The notes: generated by a model not told the origin, from the sequence alone. A DNA stretch of 64,000 nucleotides from Peptococcaceae bacterium UBA7702 (GCA_002482535.1 DLGE01000001.1:124001-188000), one strand, 5' to 3'. Positions 52,587 through 61,812 are shown, numbered from the stretch's first letter. Made by a program: numbers and translations.

Positions 52587-53657
52587 TCAAAGGTTGGCGG
52601 CAACGAGATCCCCCATTTCCGAGCAGGAGACTTTTTTCATGCCCTCGCTCATGATATCAACCGTGCGGTAGCCGTCGTTTAGGGTTTTGTTGACCGCCGC
52701 TTCAATGGCCCCGGCTTCCTTCTCCAGATCAAAAGCATAGCGGAGCATCATGGCCGCGGAGAGGATGGTACCCAAGGGATTGGCAAGATTTTTGCCGGCA
52801 ATGTCCGGAGCGGAACCGTGGATCGGTTCGTACATCCCCAGCTTGCTTTCGGAAAGACTGGCCGAAGGCATCATGCCCAGAGATCCCGACAGCATGCTGG
52901 CTTCATCGGAAAGAATATCGCCGAACATATTTTCCGTAACGATTACGTCAAAGCGGGAAGGGTCGTTGATCAGCTGCATGGCAGTGCTGTCCACGAGAGC
53001 GTCTTCAAATTCTATATCGCTGTATTCTACCGCCAGTTCGTGCATGACGGTGCGCCATAATTTGGAGCTATCCAAAACATTGGCTTTGTCCACGGAAGTG
53101 ACTTTATGGCGGCGTTTTCGCGCCGTCTCAAAAGCGACTCGGCCAATGCGTTCAATTTCATGGGCGCTGTAAGCCATCAGATCCGAAGCATAGCGTTCAT
53201 CGTTTCTTTCCCCGGTAAAGCGTTCACCGTAATAGATGCCGCCGGTGAGCTCCCGCACAATCAGCAGATCAATGCCATTTTCTACTGTGGACTGCCGCAA
53301 AGGGGAGCCTGCCGCCAACTGCGGAAAAAGCTTGGTGGGACGTAAATTGGCGAAAAGCCCCAAAGCCTTTCTGACTTTTAACAGCCCTTTTTCCGGTCTT
53401 TTATCGGGATTGATACAGTCCCATTGGGGGCCGCCGACAGCACCTAAGAGGATGCTGTCACTTTTTTTGCAGAGATCGAGGGTTTCCTCGCTGACGGGGA
53501 CGCCGCAACCGTCGATGGCCGCGCCGCCAATATCTGCTTCGGTATAATGGAACCGGTGGCCGTATTTTGTCGCAATTTGATTCAGGGCTTTTATGGCTTC
53601 CGCAACGATTTCCGGGCCGATGCCGTCACCCTTTAATACAGTGATTTTCTTTTCCAT
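52587..53657 (-). CDS. leuB: 3-isopropylmalate dehydrogenase
   Basis: A 356-residue enzyme with ITVLKGDGIGPEIVAEAIKAL, LLGAVGGPQWD, substrate arginines in LLKVRKALGLFANLRP, VRELTGGIYYG, VTENMFGDILSDEASMLSGSLGMMPSASL and EPIHGSAPDIAGK (NAD site). It oxidises and decarboxylates 3-isopropylmalate. Last gene of the leu operon; the order here is leuA-leuC-leuD-leuB. Confidence 0.97.
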   Translation of the reverse strand: MEKKITVLKGDGIGPEIVAEAIKALNQIATKYGHRFHYTEADIGGAAIDGCGVPVSEETLDLCKKSDSILLGAVGGPQWDCINPDKRPEKGLLKVRKALGLFANLRPTKLFPQLAAGSPLRQSTVENGIDLLIVRELTGGIYYGERFTGERNDERYASDLMAYSAHEIERIGRVAFETARKRRHKVTSVDKANVLDSSKLWRTVMHELAVEYSDIEFEDALVDSTAMQLINDPSRFDVIVTENMFGDILSDEASMLSGSLGMMPSASLSESKLGMYEPIHGSAPDIAGKNLANPLGTILSAAMMLRYAFDLEKEAGAIEAAVNKTLNDGYRTVDIMSEGMKKVSCSEMGDLVAANL

Positions 53658-53671
53658 GGGAAAAAGCTCCT

Positions 53672-54157
53672 TTATTCTTTGTTAATGGCTTTCAGCAGGC
53701 CGCCTTCGGCGATGATCGCTTTGATGAAGGGCGGAAAGGGCTGTGCCTGATACGTTTCATTTTTCGTTTTATTACGGATCACGCCGGTATCGAAGTTCAC
53801 CTCAATCTGATCGCCCTCTTCGATGCCGTCGCTGGCTGCGGGACATTCCAAAATTGCCAGGCCGATATTGATGGCATTTCTGAAAAAGATTCGGGCGAAG
53901 GTTTTGGCGATGACACAGGAGATACCGGCTTCCTTGATGACCACCGGGGCGTGTTCCCTGGAGGAGCCGCAGCCAAAATTGAGGCCGCCGACCATAATAT
54001 CGCCGGGCCGTACCTTATGGATAAAGGCGGCGTCGATATCCTCCATGCAGTGAGAGGCCAGTTCCTTTGGGTCGCTGATGTTTAAGTAACGGGCGGGGAT
54101 GATGACATCGGTATCGATATGATCCCCGTATTGGATGGCTTTGCCTTTGACTTCCAT
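53672..54157 (-). CDS. leuD: 3-isopropylmalate dehydratase small subunit
   Basis: A 161-residue protein with IQYGDHIDTDVIIPARYLN, GGLNFGCGSSREHAPVVIKEAG and FARIFFRNAINIGL, the swivel-domain signatures of the short LeuD/archaeal type. It forms isopropylmalate isomerase with LeuC. Gaps to its neighbours are 10 and 14 bases. Confidence 0.96.
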   Translation of the reverse strand: MEVKGKAIQYGDHIDTDVIIPARYLNISDPKELASHCMEDIDAAFIHKVRPGDIMVGGLNFGCGSSREHAPVVIKEAGISCVIAKTFARIFFRNAINIGLAILECPAASDGIEEGDQIEVNFDTGVIRNKTKNETYQAQPFPPFIKAIIAEGGLLKAINKE

Positions 54158-54167
54158 GGTTTCCTCC

Positions 54168-55427
54168 TTATAACTGATCCGGCGTGCAGATAAATCCCTT
54201 GACGGCGCTGGCCGCGGCCACGGCGGGGGATGCTAAATAGACTTTGGAACTGATATGTCCCATGCGGCCCAAAAAGTTCCGATTGGTGGTGGCCACGGCA
54301 ACTTCCTCCGCTGCCAGGATGCCCATGTAACCGCCGAGGCAAGGGCCGCAGGTGGGCGTGGAAACAATGCAGCCCGCGTCGATGAAGATTTCCGCATAGC
54401 CCAGTTGTATGCATTCCTTATAGATTTTTTGGGTGGCCGGAATGACGATGCAGCGGACGTCTTCGGCGACGTGTTTACCTTTTAAGATGGCGGCGGCAAT
54501 CGCCATGTCGGAAAGGCGTCCGTTGGTGCAGGAACCGATGACCGCCTGATCGATTTTAACATCGTTTAGCTCTTCGGCGTCCTTGGTATTTTCCGGCAGG
54601 TGCGGGCAGGCCACGGTAGGAGAAATCGCGCTGAGATCGATCTCGTAGGTTTTTTCATAGACCGCGTCGGGGTCGGCTTTATAGATTTCGTAGGGCCGGT
54701 TGACCCGTTCGTTGACGTAGGCTAAGGTGATTTCATCGACTTCGAAAATGCCGTTTTTCGCCCCGGCTTCGATGGCCATGTTGGCCATGGTGAGGCGGTC
54801 GTCGATGGAAAGGCTCTTTAGGCCTGCGCCGCCAAACTCCATGGACTTGTAGAGAGCACCGTCAACGCCAATCAGTCCGATGATGTGGAGGATGACGTCT
54901 TTCCCCGAAACATCCTTTCGCAGTGCGCCATTTAAATGAAAGTGCAAGGCGGTGGGTACTTTGAACCAGCCTTCTCCCGTGGCCATGCCGGCGGCCATAT
55001 CCGTGCTGCCGACGCCGGTGGAAAAGGCGCCCAATGCCCCGTAGGTGCAGGTATGAGAGTCGGCGCCGATGATCAGCTCTCCCGGGGCGACGAGGCCCTT
55101 TTCCGGCAGAAGGGCGTGTTCCACGCCCATTTCACCGACGTCAAAATAATGGTGGATGGCCTGGTTTCTGGCAAATGTGCGGCAGCTTTTGCATTGCTCT
55201 GCCGCCTTGATATCTTTATTGGGAACAAAATGATCCATGACCATGGCGATTTTTTCCGTGTCGAAAACTGCTCTAAAACCGGCTTTCTCGAATTCCCGGA
55301 TTGCCACGGAAGAGGTGATATCGTTTCCCAGGACCAGATCGAGTTTGGTCCGGATCAACTGACCCGCCTCGACTTTTTCCAATCCCGCGTGGGAGGCGAG
55401 AATTTTCTGTGTCATTGTCATGCCCAT
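54168..55427 (-). CDS. leuC: 3-isopropylmalate dehydratase large subunit
   Basis: A 419-residue aconitase-family protein with the 4Fe-4S cysteines in GSCTNGRLSDM and STPTCGPCLGGYMG, and ADSHTCTYGALGAFSTGVGSTD. The start at 55427 (MGMTMTQKILASHAG) follows AAGGAG; a GTG at 55436 overlaps leuA. It is the HACN/type-2 short form that pairs with short LeuD. Confidence 0.95.
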   Translation of the reverse strand: MGMTMTQKILASHAGLEKVEAGQLIRTKLDLVLGNDITSSVAIREFEKAGFRAVFDTEKIAMVMDHFVPNKDIKAAEQCKSCRTFARNQAIHHYFDVGEMGVEHALLPEKGLVAPGELIIGADSHTCTYGALGAFSTGVGSTDMAAGMATGEGWFKVPTALHFHLNGALRKDVSGKDVILHIIGLIGVDGALYKSMEFGGAGLKSLSIDDRLTMANMAIEAGAKNGIFEVDEITLAYVNERVNRPYEIYKADPDAVYEKTYEIDLSAISPTVACPHLPENTKDAEELNDVKIDQAVIGSCTNGRLSDMAIAAAILKGKHVAEDVRCIVIPATQKIYKECIQLGYAEIFIDAGCIVSTPTCGPCLGGYMGILAAEEVAVATTNRNFLGRMGHISSKVYLASPAVAAASAVKGFICTPDQL

Positions 55428-55432
55428 GGGAC

Positions 55433-56956
55433 TCACTCCTTTTCTGTGCTGGTTAGCGATTTTGCTTTGTTGATGGCGTTGAGATAGGCGATGAGACTGC
55501 TTTCGATGATGTCGGTACTTAAACCGCGGCCGGTGATGGTGCTATCCTGATTGCCGAGTTTGACGAAAACTTCACCCAAAGCGTCATCCCCTTCGGAGAC
55601 GGACTGAACCGTATAGTTCAGCAACTGGCATTGATTGTTGGTGAGCTCGTTCATGGCGGAGAAGGCGGCGTTCACCGGGCCGCTGCCCACTGCCGATGCT
55701 TCTTTGATTTCGCCCTTATCATTTTCCAGGGTCACCGTGGCGCGGGGTTTGTTTTCCTCGCTGGTGACGATGGTATACCGTTTCAGGGTGTAGGTGTCTT
55801 CGGTATAGCGTTTATCGAGATTGATCAGGGCTTCGATGTCTTTATCCGTAATGACCTTTTTTTTGTCCGCCAAAGTTTTAAAGTCGGCGAAAGCGGCGGC
55901 GATTTCCTCCTCGCCGAGATCGTAACCGAGGCTGATCAGCCGGTCTTTAAAGGCGTGTTTGCCGGAGTGTTTCCCCAAGACCATGATATTTTTGGAAATG
56001 CCCACATCTTCAGCGCGCATGATTTCATAAGTCGTTCTTTCTTGGAGTACGCCGTGTTGATGGATGCCGGCCTCATGGGCAAAGGCATTGGCGCCGACGA
56101 TGGGCTTGGTGGGGGCTACGGCTACACCGGTGATGGCGGAAAGCAGCGTCGATGTACGGTAGATGGCCTTCGTATTGATATTTGTCTTGGCCTGATAAAA
56201 ATCTTTTCTCGTTTTTAAAGCCATGACGATTTCTTCTAAACTGGCGTTGCCTGCCCGTTCGCCGATGCCGTTAACGGTGCATTCCGCTTGTTCGGCACCG
56301 CCGGCAATGGAAGCTAAGGTACAGGCTACGGCCTGCCCCAAATCGTTATGGCAATGCACGGAAATGACCACTTGATCAATGCCCTTGACATTGGCTTTGA
56401 TATAGCGGATCAGGTCTTCCATCTCTTGGGGCATGGCGTAGCCTACGGTATCGGGGACGTTTACCGTGGTGGCCCCGGCGGCGATGGCTGTTTCAAAGGC
56501 CTTGACGAGATACTGCCGGTCGCTGCGGGAGGCGTCCTCCGCGGAAAACTCGATATCGTTGCATTTCGCTTTGGCGTAGGCGACCATTTCTCCGATGCGT
56601 GCGAGGACTTGTTCGCGGCTCATTTTTAGTTTATGTTTCAAATGAATATCGCTGGTGGCAAGGAATACATGGATTCTGGGGTGGGCAGCGTGCTGCACCG
56701 CTTCCCAGGCGCGGTCGATATCCTCTTTGGTACAGCGGGCAAGGGAAGCCACGGCGGCGTTTTTCACCACTTTGGCAATGGCTTTGACAGACTGAAAATC
56801 CTCGGGCGAGCTGATGGCAAAACCGGCTTCAATGATGTCCACACCGAGTTTATCCAGGGCTTCCGCCATTTCAAGTTTTTCTGCCAAGTTCATGGAACAA
56901 CCGGGTGACTGTTCCCCATCGCGAAGCGTTGTGTCAAAAATTTTGATCTGTTTCAT
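55433..56956 (-). CDS. leuA: 2-isopropylmalate synthase
   Basis: A 507-residue enzyme with the HMGL-like barrel (IFDTTLRDGEQSPGCSMNLAEK, residues about 5-26; metal histidines in SVHCHNDLGQAVACT) and a C-terminal regulatory LeuA_dimer domain (from about 390) that gives leucine feedback inhibition. It commits 2-oxoisovalerate to leucine. It is the first gene after the T-box. Confidence 0.96.
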   Translation of the reverse strand: MKQIKIFDTTLRDGEQSPGCSMNLAEKLEMAEALDKLGVDIIEAGFAISSPEDFQSVKAIAKVVKNAAVASLARCTKEDIDRAWEAVQHAAHPRIHVFLATSDIHLKHKLKMSREQVLARIGEMVAYAKAKCNDIEFSAEDASRSDRQYLVKAFETAIAAGATTVNVPDTVGYAMPQEMEDLIRYIKANVKGIDQVVISVHCHNDLGQAVACTLASIAGGAEQAECTVNGIGERAGNASLEEIVMALKTRKDFYQAKTNINTKAIYRTSTLLSAITGVAVAPTKPIVGANAFAHEAGIHQHGVLQERTTYEIMRAEDVGISKNIMVLGKHSGKHAFKDRLISLGYDLGEEEIAAAFADFKTLADKKKVITDKDIEALINLDKRYTEDTYTLKRYTIVTSEENKPRATVTLENDKGEIKEASAVGSGPVNAAFSAMNELTNNQCQLLNYTVQSVSEGDDALGEVFVKLGNQDSTITGRGLSTDIIESSLIAYLNAINKAKSLTSTEKE

Positions 56957-57018
56957 TTTTTTACCTTCACTTTCTTTTTTTACGGTATTGAGAAGGTTTT
57001 TGGCCGCCGCTTCTGCAA

Positions 57019-57305
57019 ATAAAAAACCGCCTCTAAATTAATAGAGACGGAAAATCCGCGGTACCACTCTTTTTGGTATATAAAAATACACCCGCTCAAT
57101 ACATATCGGCTTTTTACGGCGAATACGTTACTCTTTTAACGGCAGAGTCCCGTCCTTCCTAATGGACATGACGTCGTTCGGTCGGCAGCTCAGGGGAGAG
57201 TTCGAAATTATCATGATTGCAGCCTTTCAGCAAACGGCAGCTCTCTGGAAATCATGGACGACCATTTCTTTGTCCCCGTCATCGCGATTTACATATAAAG
57301 ATATT
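57019..57305 (-). promoter_or_regulatory. T-box riboswitch, Leu (CUC) specifier
   Basis: Read on the minus strand. Stem I has the AGAGAGCTGCCG...GAAAGGCTGC apical pattern and CATGAT/ATCATG pairing, then a specifier loop GAA-CTC with the Leu codon CUC. The T-box motif AGAGTGGTACCGCGG is complete (57056-57070); its UGGU ends in U, which would pair with discriminator A73 of tRNA-Leu. A terminator CCGTCTCTA/TAGAGGCGG plus T-run follows (about 57023-57050). Uncharged tRNA-Leu would let transcription proceed into leuA. Confidence 0.92.
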
Positions 57306-57311
57306 GTGACT

Positions 57312-57340
57312 ATTATAATGAATGGTTCCCAATCTGTCAA
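57312..57340 (-). promoter_or_regulatory. Promoter of the leu operon
   Basis: On the minus strand exact TTGACA (57335-57340), 17 bases and exact TATAAT (57312-57317), just before the T-box. Confidence 0.88.
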
Positions 57341-57380
57341 CTGTTTTTTTTAATTTTTATGGATCGCTAAAAGGGTACAG

Positions 57381-57414
57381 AAAAAGAGACGGCCGCAAAG
57401 GCCGTCTCTTTTAA
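57381..57414. terminator. Terminator of the corrinoid protein gene
   Basis: AAAAGAGACGGCC-GCAAA-GGCCGTCTCTTTT; it can work in both directions and ends the minus-strand gene at 57429. Confidence 0.85.
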
Positions 57415-57428
57415 TAAACGTATACTGA

Positions 57429-58058
57429 TTAAGCAAGCAATTCTTTGCAGAGGTCGCAAGCAGTAGCAGCATCAGGAGCAAAACCATCAGCGCCGATTTC
57501 ATCAGCGAATTCTTTGGAAACAGGAGCGCCGCCCACAATCAATTTGACATCGTTGAGACCGTTTTCTTTGAAGAGATCAACGGTTTCTTTCATGGCCAAC
57601 ATGGTGGTGGTCAGAAGAGCGGACATAGCAACGATGGTAGCGCCGGATTCTTTCGCGGCTTCCAAGAATTTTTCAGGAGCAACGTCGATACCAACGTTGA
57701 CAACTTCAAAACCGGTGGATTCTAACATCATACCAACGAGGTTTTTGCCGATGTCATGTAAGTCACCTTTTACAGTACCGAGAACGACTTTGCCCAAGGA
57801 AGGCATATCGTCAGCACCGAGTAAGGGTTTTACGAGTTCAACGCCGGCACCCATCGCTTTTGCAGCCATGAGAACTTCAGGTACGAACATTTCGCCAGCT
57901 TTGAATTTGGGGCCGACGATGTTCATGCCAGCAATAAGACCATCATTGATGATGGAAGTGGGTTCTACACCACCGTCGATCAAAGCTTGAACTTCACCGG
58001 CGATAGCGCCAATGTTACCGGTAACGACGCAGTTGGATACGGATTCTAATGTTGCCAT
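57429..58058 (-). CDS. Orphan corrinoid (B12-binding) protein, MtbC/MttC-like
   Basis: A 209-residue protein with an N-terminal helical cap (residues 1 to ~85) and a Rossmann B12 domain with GDLHDIGKNLVGMM (DxHxxG, histidine ligating cobalt), MSALLTTTM and VIVGGAPVS-like IVGGAPVSKEFADEIGADGF. It carries methyl groups in methyltransferase systems. No methyltransferase or reactivase gene is adjacent. Its codon use (GTT/GGT/ACC/CAA) resembles that of rplU and rpmA. The start at 58058 (MATLESV) follows GAGGAGGT. Confidence 0.92.
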   Translation of the reverse strand: MATLESVSNCVVTGNIGAIAGEVQALIDGGVEPTSIINDGLIAGMNIVGPKFKAGEMFVPEVLMAAKAMGAGVELVKPLLGADDMPSLGKVVLGTVKGDLHDIGKNLVGMMLESTGFEVVNVGIDVAPEKFLEAAKESGATIVAMSALLTTTMLAMKETVDLFKENGLNDVKLIVGGAPVSKEFADEIGADGFAPDAATACDLCKELLA

Positions 58059-58350
58059 AATAAAAAATACCTCCTCATAGTGTGTGCTTTTTTTTATCTG
58101 CACTACTTTGTATCCTTATTATTACAGATTTGGAGTGAAAGGTAAAGGGAAATGCTGCAAGATTAAAGTTTAAAAATTTTACTGTAAAAGTTTAAATTTT
58201 TGTTATGAGATTAGCAGGTTTTATTGATGTTTTGTGTTTTCGCGATTCCCCGTTTTCTCCTTGCTATGGCAGAGCCTTTTTTGTGGCCATGCAATATTTT
58301 CTTTCTTTCGCATAATGTAAATAGTAAACATTGAAAAGGACGGTGCAATC

Positions 58351-60078
58351 ATGCAGGTTTATATGCTGGCGAAAGGGGACACTCTGTGGATGATTGCCAG
58401 AAAATTCGGCGTTTCCCTGGAAGAACTCATCAAAGCCAATCCACAGATCAAAGATCCCAATAAAATTTTCCCCGGAGAAGAGGTCAATATACCCTTGCCG
58501 GTTTCCGATGGTAAAAGCGTTTATACGGCCCAATCCGGCGATACGATGTGGTCCATCGCCAAAAAATTCAACCTTTCCCTCGACGCGCTGTTATCAGCCA
58601 ATCCACAGATAGAGGACGCTGATATCATTCAGGTGGGTCAGAAAATTTACGTTCCTTTGGCCGGCGGCGGCAGAATGACCCAGATGTCTTATACGATGCA
58701 AGCCGGCGATACCCTGTGGCGAATTGCGCAGAAATACGGTATTTCCGCCGAAGCTTTAATCGCCGCCAATCCCCAGATCAAAAACGCTGACCGAATCGTG
58801 CCGGGACAGACCGTGAGGGTACCTTTGGCGACAGCCGCGGCGAATGCCGTGGGTGTTAATAACGGCGCGCTCTATTTCGTGAAGCACGGAGACACCATTT
58901 TTAATATCTCCCAGCGTTACGCGATCAACCCCGAAACATTGATGCTGGTAAATCCTCAAATTGCCGACGCCAACCGGATCAGACCGGGTATGCAGCTTTA
59001 TTTACCCGGTTTTCATTACGTGAGAAGCGGAGAAACCCTCTATTTTATTGCTTCCCTCTACCATGTGGATTTTGAAACGCTGATCAGCGTCAATCCTCAG
59101 ATCACCAATACGGATGAAATCGACGTCGGCGATAAAATTGCCATTCCCAGGCAGGAAAACGGCGATATCGCTACCTATACGGTGAGACAGGGAGATACGA
59201 TTTATAAGATCGCCCAAAAGTATAATGTTCCGGTGGAGGCTCTTTTAAACGCCAACCGTGATATCATCAGCGCCGATTTGATCTATCCCAACCAGAGATT
59301 GCAGATTCCCGGCCCTCACCTGGTGCAAAAAGGGCAAACCCTCTTCGGCATCGCCAATCTTTACGGCACAACCCTGGAAGCCCTCAAAAGAGCCAATCCC
59401 CAAATAACTGACCCGGATATGATTCATCGGCAGACCATGGTGATGATTCCTCCGGTGGAACGTCATACCTGCTGCCGCCAGGAAGCAGACGGTCTTGACT
59501 ATACGGTGCAGCAGGGAAATACTTTGGAGACCATTGCTGAAATGTTCCATGTTTCCCTTGGCGAGCTGAGAGGCAATAATCCTCAGCTCCGAACAGGAGA
59601 CCAACTGCATCCCGGCTCCGTTATCCATGTTCCCACCGGTTCTGTGGAATCCGTTAGCTATGTGGTACAGCAGGGGGATACTGTTTATCAGATTGCCCGG
59701 ATGTATGACATCTGCGCCAACGATATCATTCGCGCCAATCCCCGGATTGTCAACGCCGACTATGTGGAACCCGGCATGATGCTGACCATTCCCATTCGCG
59801 GTAAAAATACTGAAAAGCTGCTAAGCGGGGAAGAGGAATTTGAAAGCGCGGGTCAACGTTTGTACCCTGAAATTTATGTGGTGCGCCGCGGCGATACGCT
59901 GCACTCCATTGCTGCCCGCTACCAAACTACGGCGAAGCAACTGCGCCGGTCCAACGCCTCCCTGAAAGACAGTGATACGGTCTATGCCGGTCAGCAACTG
60001 ATCATTCTGCCTTCCGATATGACGCCGGAATACCGCTGTCTTGAGTGCCCCTGGTTGGAGCAGGGAATTGAAGAATAA
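58351..60078 (+). CDS. Protein of ten LysM modules, no signal peptide
   Basis: A 575-residue protein made of ten LysM domains of about 50 residues each, for example beginning KGDTLWMIA, SGDTMWSIA, AGDTLWRIA, HGDTIFNIS, SGETLYFIA, QGDTIYKIA, KGQTLFGIA, QGNTLETIA, QGDTVYQIA and RGDTLHSIA, most with an ANPQI-type motif. LysM domains bind N-acetylglucosamine polymers. It has no hydrophobic signal sequence and no catalytic domain, ending CLECPWLEQGIEE. Such signal-less multi-LysM proteins in Bacillota are often spore-coat proteins (SafA-like); a cytoplasmic or spore role is inference. Confidence 0.9.
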   Translation: MQVYMLAKGDTLWMIARKFGVSLEELIKANPQIKDPNKIFPGEEVNIPLPVSDGKSVYTAQSGDTMWSIAKKFNLSLDALLSANPQIEDADIIQVGQKIYVPLAGGGRMTQMSYTMQAGDTLWRIAQKYGISAEALIAANPQIKNADRIVPGQTVRVPLATAAANAVGVNNGALYFVKHGDTIFNISQRYAINPETLMLVNPQIADANRIRPGMQLYLPGFHYVRSGETLYFIASLYHVDFETLISVNPQITNTDEIDVGDKIAIPRQENGDIATYTVRQGDTIYKIAQKYNVPVEALLNANRDIISADLIYPNQRLQIPGPHLVQKGQTLFGIANLYGTTLEALKRANPQITDPDMIHRQTMVMIPPVERHTCCRQEADGLDYTVQQGNTLETIAEMFHVSLGELRGNNPQLRTGDQLHPGSVIHVPTGSVESVSYVVQQGDTVYQIARMYDICANDIIRANPRIVNADYVEPGMMLTIPIRGKNTEKLLSGEEEFESAGQRLYPEIYVVRRGDTLHSIAARYQTTAKQLRRSNASLKDSDTVYAGQQLIILPSDMTPEYRCLECPWLEQGIEE

Positions 60079-60133
60079 CTTCATGTTGAACAAAAATTTG
60101 TTTTTTTGAAATATGCCGCTCTTTGCGGTTCCC

Positions 60134-60162
60134 TTGACAAGGGATTTGTATTTTGCTATATT
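60134..60162 (+). promoter_or_regulatory. Promoter for a candidate small hairpin RNA
   Basis: Exact TTGACA (60134-60139), 17-base spacer and TATATT (60157-60162). Start of transcription would be near 60169. Confidence 0.7.
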
Positions 60163-60168
60163 TTCATT

Positions 60169-60240
60169 AAAGTCAGCGCTCATTATCACGTCGGGGAAAT
60201 ATACCCCGGGGACATTTTGCAGCCGCTGACTTTCTTCTAT
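60169..60240 (+). ncRNA. Candidate ~70-nt hairpin RNA
   Basis: AAAGTCAGCG (60169-60178) pairs with CGCTGACTTT (60224-60233); inside, GGGG-AAATATA-CCCC forms a second stem. T-rich TTTCTTCT follows, so the outer hairpin can serve as its own terminator. The 5' arm begins exactly where transcription should start from the promoter just upstream. I see no open frame. Between here and 60541 (about 300 bases) there is no convincing gene. It may be an unknown sRNA or an attenuator for the ylbF operon. Confidence 0.45.
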
Positions 60241-60541
60241 ATTATTATAAATTATTACGATTATGATGGATATCCGACATTCTGCGGAAATTCCCACGGC
60301 GCAGACTTTTGTTCGTTTGGGGAAGGACCGTCCTCCTTTTTGTTTTGTCGAAGAAAGGCGATTACTCCGGCTTGAGCTCGTATTTTGTCGTCAGTTTTGG
60401 CAGGAAGTGACGATTTTTTATCATAATGTTGTAAAATTTTAACTCTTTACTTTTTTAGCAGGTAAATGTCGAAAGATATAGAAATAATAAAAAAGAGTTT
60501 TTTGAAAGTGTTTTTGGAGCGGATACCTTGGAGGAGTGGAA

Positions 60542-60922
60542 ATGGATATTTTCGATAAAACTGCGGCGCTGGCCGTCTCAATCAAAGAGAGCCATGAATA
60601 CAGCGAATTTTTAGAAACAAAGTCGGAAATCGAAATGACCCCCAGAGCGAGAGAGATTTTGAGAGAATACAGAGCACGTCAATTTGCCTTGGAACTTGCG
60701 GAAATTGCCGGGGACGGCGTGGATGAAATCAATGATGCTTTGGCGGAAATTTGCGAGGTTATGGAAGAGGACAAGCTGTTAAGCAAGTATTTGACCGCGG
60801 AATACAATCTTTGCTGCCTGATGCAGAAAATCCAGGAGATCTTTGCCGAACAGCTGAAAATTTCCATGGAACATGGTATCATTGAAACCGATGGTACAGA
60901 AAAAACGAGATTTTTGAATTAA
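60542..60922 (+). CDS. YlbF-family protein
   Basis: A 126-residue helical protein of the YlbF/YmcA (Com_YlbF) family, with the family's EYSEFLETKSEIEMTPRAREILREYRARQ and LTAEYNLCCLMQKIQEIFAEQL. Family members form part of the Y-complex that affects RNA processing and development in Bacillus; other functions exist. GGAGGAG lies 5 bases upstream of ATG 60542. It is 2 bases upstream of the MoxR gene. Confidence 0.82.
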   Translation: MDIFDKTAALAVSIKESHEYSEFLETKSEIEMTPRAREILREYRARQFALELAEIAGDGVDEINDALAEICEVMEEDKLLSKYLTAEYNLCCLMQKIQEIFAEQLKISMEHGIIETDGTEKTRFLN

Positions 60923-60924
60923 AA

Positions 60925-61812
60925 ATGAATGAAGAAATGAATTTAACACTGAATGAATTACATGAAAAGTTGGCGGCAGCAAAGTACATTGCCGACGACC
61001 GTATCGTCGTGCCGCTTTTCCTTGCCTTGAAATTGCAAAAACCGCTGTTGATTACAGGCGCCGCCGGCGTCGGCAAAACGGAAATCGCCAAAGTGTTATC
61101 AAACATCTTTGACATAGAATTGATCCGTTTGCAATGCTACGAAGGCCTCGATGAAAACAAGGCCCTCTATGAATGGAATTACCAAAAACAGCTGTTGCAT
61201 ATCCAAAACAAAAACGTCTGCGGCGATGATGATATCTTTTCCGAAGACTATCTGCTTTCCCGTCCGGTTTTGAAAGCGCTGCGCACGGAGAAACGGTGCG
61301 TGCTGCTCATTGACGAAATTGATAAAACCGACGCGGAGTTCGAGGCGTTTTTATTTGAAGTCCTTTCCGATTTTCAGGTTTCCGTACCTGAACTGGGTAC
61401 TGTGAAGGCGAAACACATCCCCATTGTGATTTTGACCAGCAACGGAGAAAGGGAACTTTCCGACGGCATGAAGCGGCGATCTGTCTTTCTCCATATTACT
61501 TATCCTTCCCTGGAAAAGGAAATCGCCATCATCAACGCGAAAGTGCCGGAACTTGGCCCGGAACTCACCCGTCAGCTGGCCCGGGGTACGGCGTATCTGA
61601 GAAACGAGCTTTCTTTGCGCAAAGAACCGTCCATTGCTGAAACCCTTGATTGGGCCAATAGTCTGCGCCAGTTTAACACCGATCGAATTACCGAAAAACT
61701 GATCGAAGATACGATGAACCTGCTGCTGAAGGATGAAGATGATTTTGAAGAGTTCGCTAAAAATGGCGGCGCCGGGCGTATGCTCCGGGCAATGACGGGA
61801 GACCATACTTGA
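60925..61812 (+). CDS. MoxR-type AAA+ ATPase
   Basis: A 295-residue AAA+ ATPase with Walker A GAAGVGKTEIAK (about residues 45-56), Walker B VLLIDEIDKTDAEFEAFLFE, sensor 1 in ILTSNGERELSDGMKRR. It resembles the CoxD-like branch that works with a VWA-domain partner as a metal-insertion or assembly chaperone. The next gene encodes exactly such a partner. Separated from ylbF by 2 bases with no strong ribosome site, so probably translationally coupled. Confidence 0.92.
   Translation: MNEEMNLTLNELHEKLAAAKYIADDRIVVPLFLALKLQKPLLITGAAGVGKTEIAKVLSNIFDIELIRLQCYEGLDENKALYEWNYQKQLLHIQNKNVCGDDDIFSEDYLLSRPVLKALRTEKRCVLLIDEIDKTDAEFEAFLFEVLSDFQVSVPELGTVKAKHIPIVILTSNGERELSDGMKRRSVFLHITYPSLEKEIAIINAKVPELGPELTRQLARGTAYLRNELSLRKEPSIAETLDWANSLRQFNTDRITEKLIEDTMNLLLKDEDDFEEFAKNGGAGRMLRAMTGDHT

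Noticed and set aside
57199..57212. TTCGAAAT run resembling a tRNA T-loop
   Set aside because: It belongs to the specifier-loop region of the T-box; no acceptor or anticodon stem is present.
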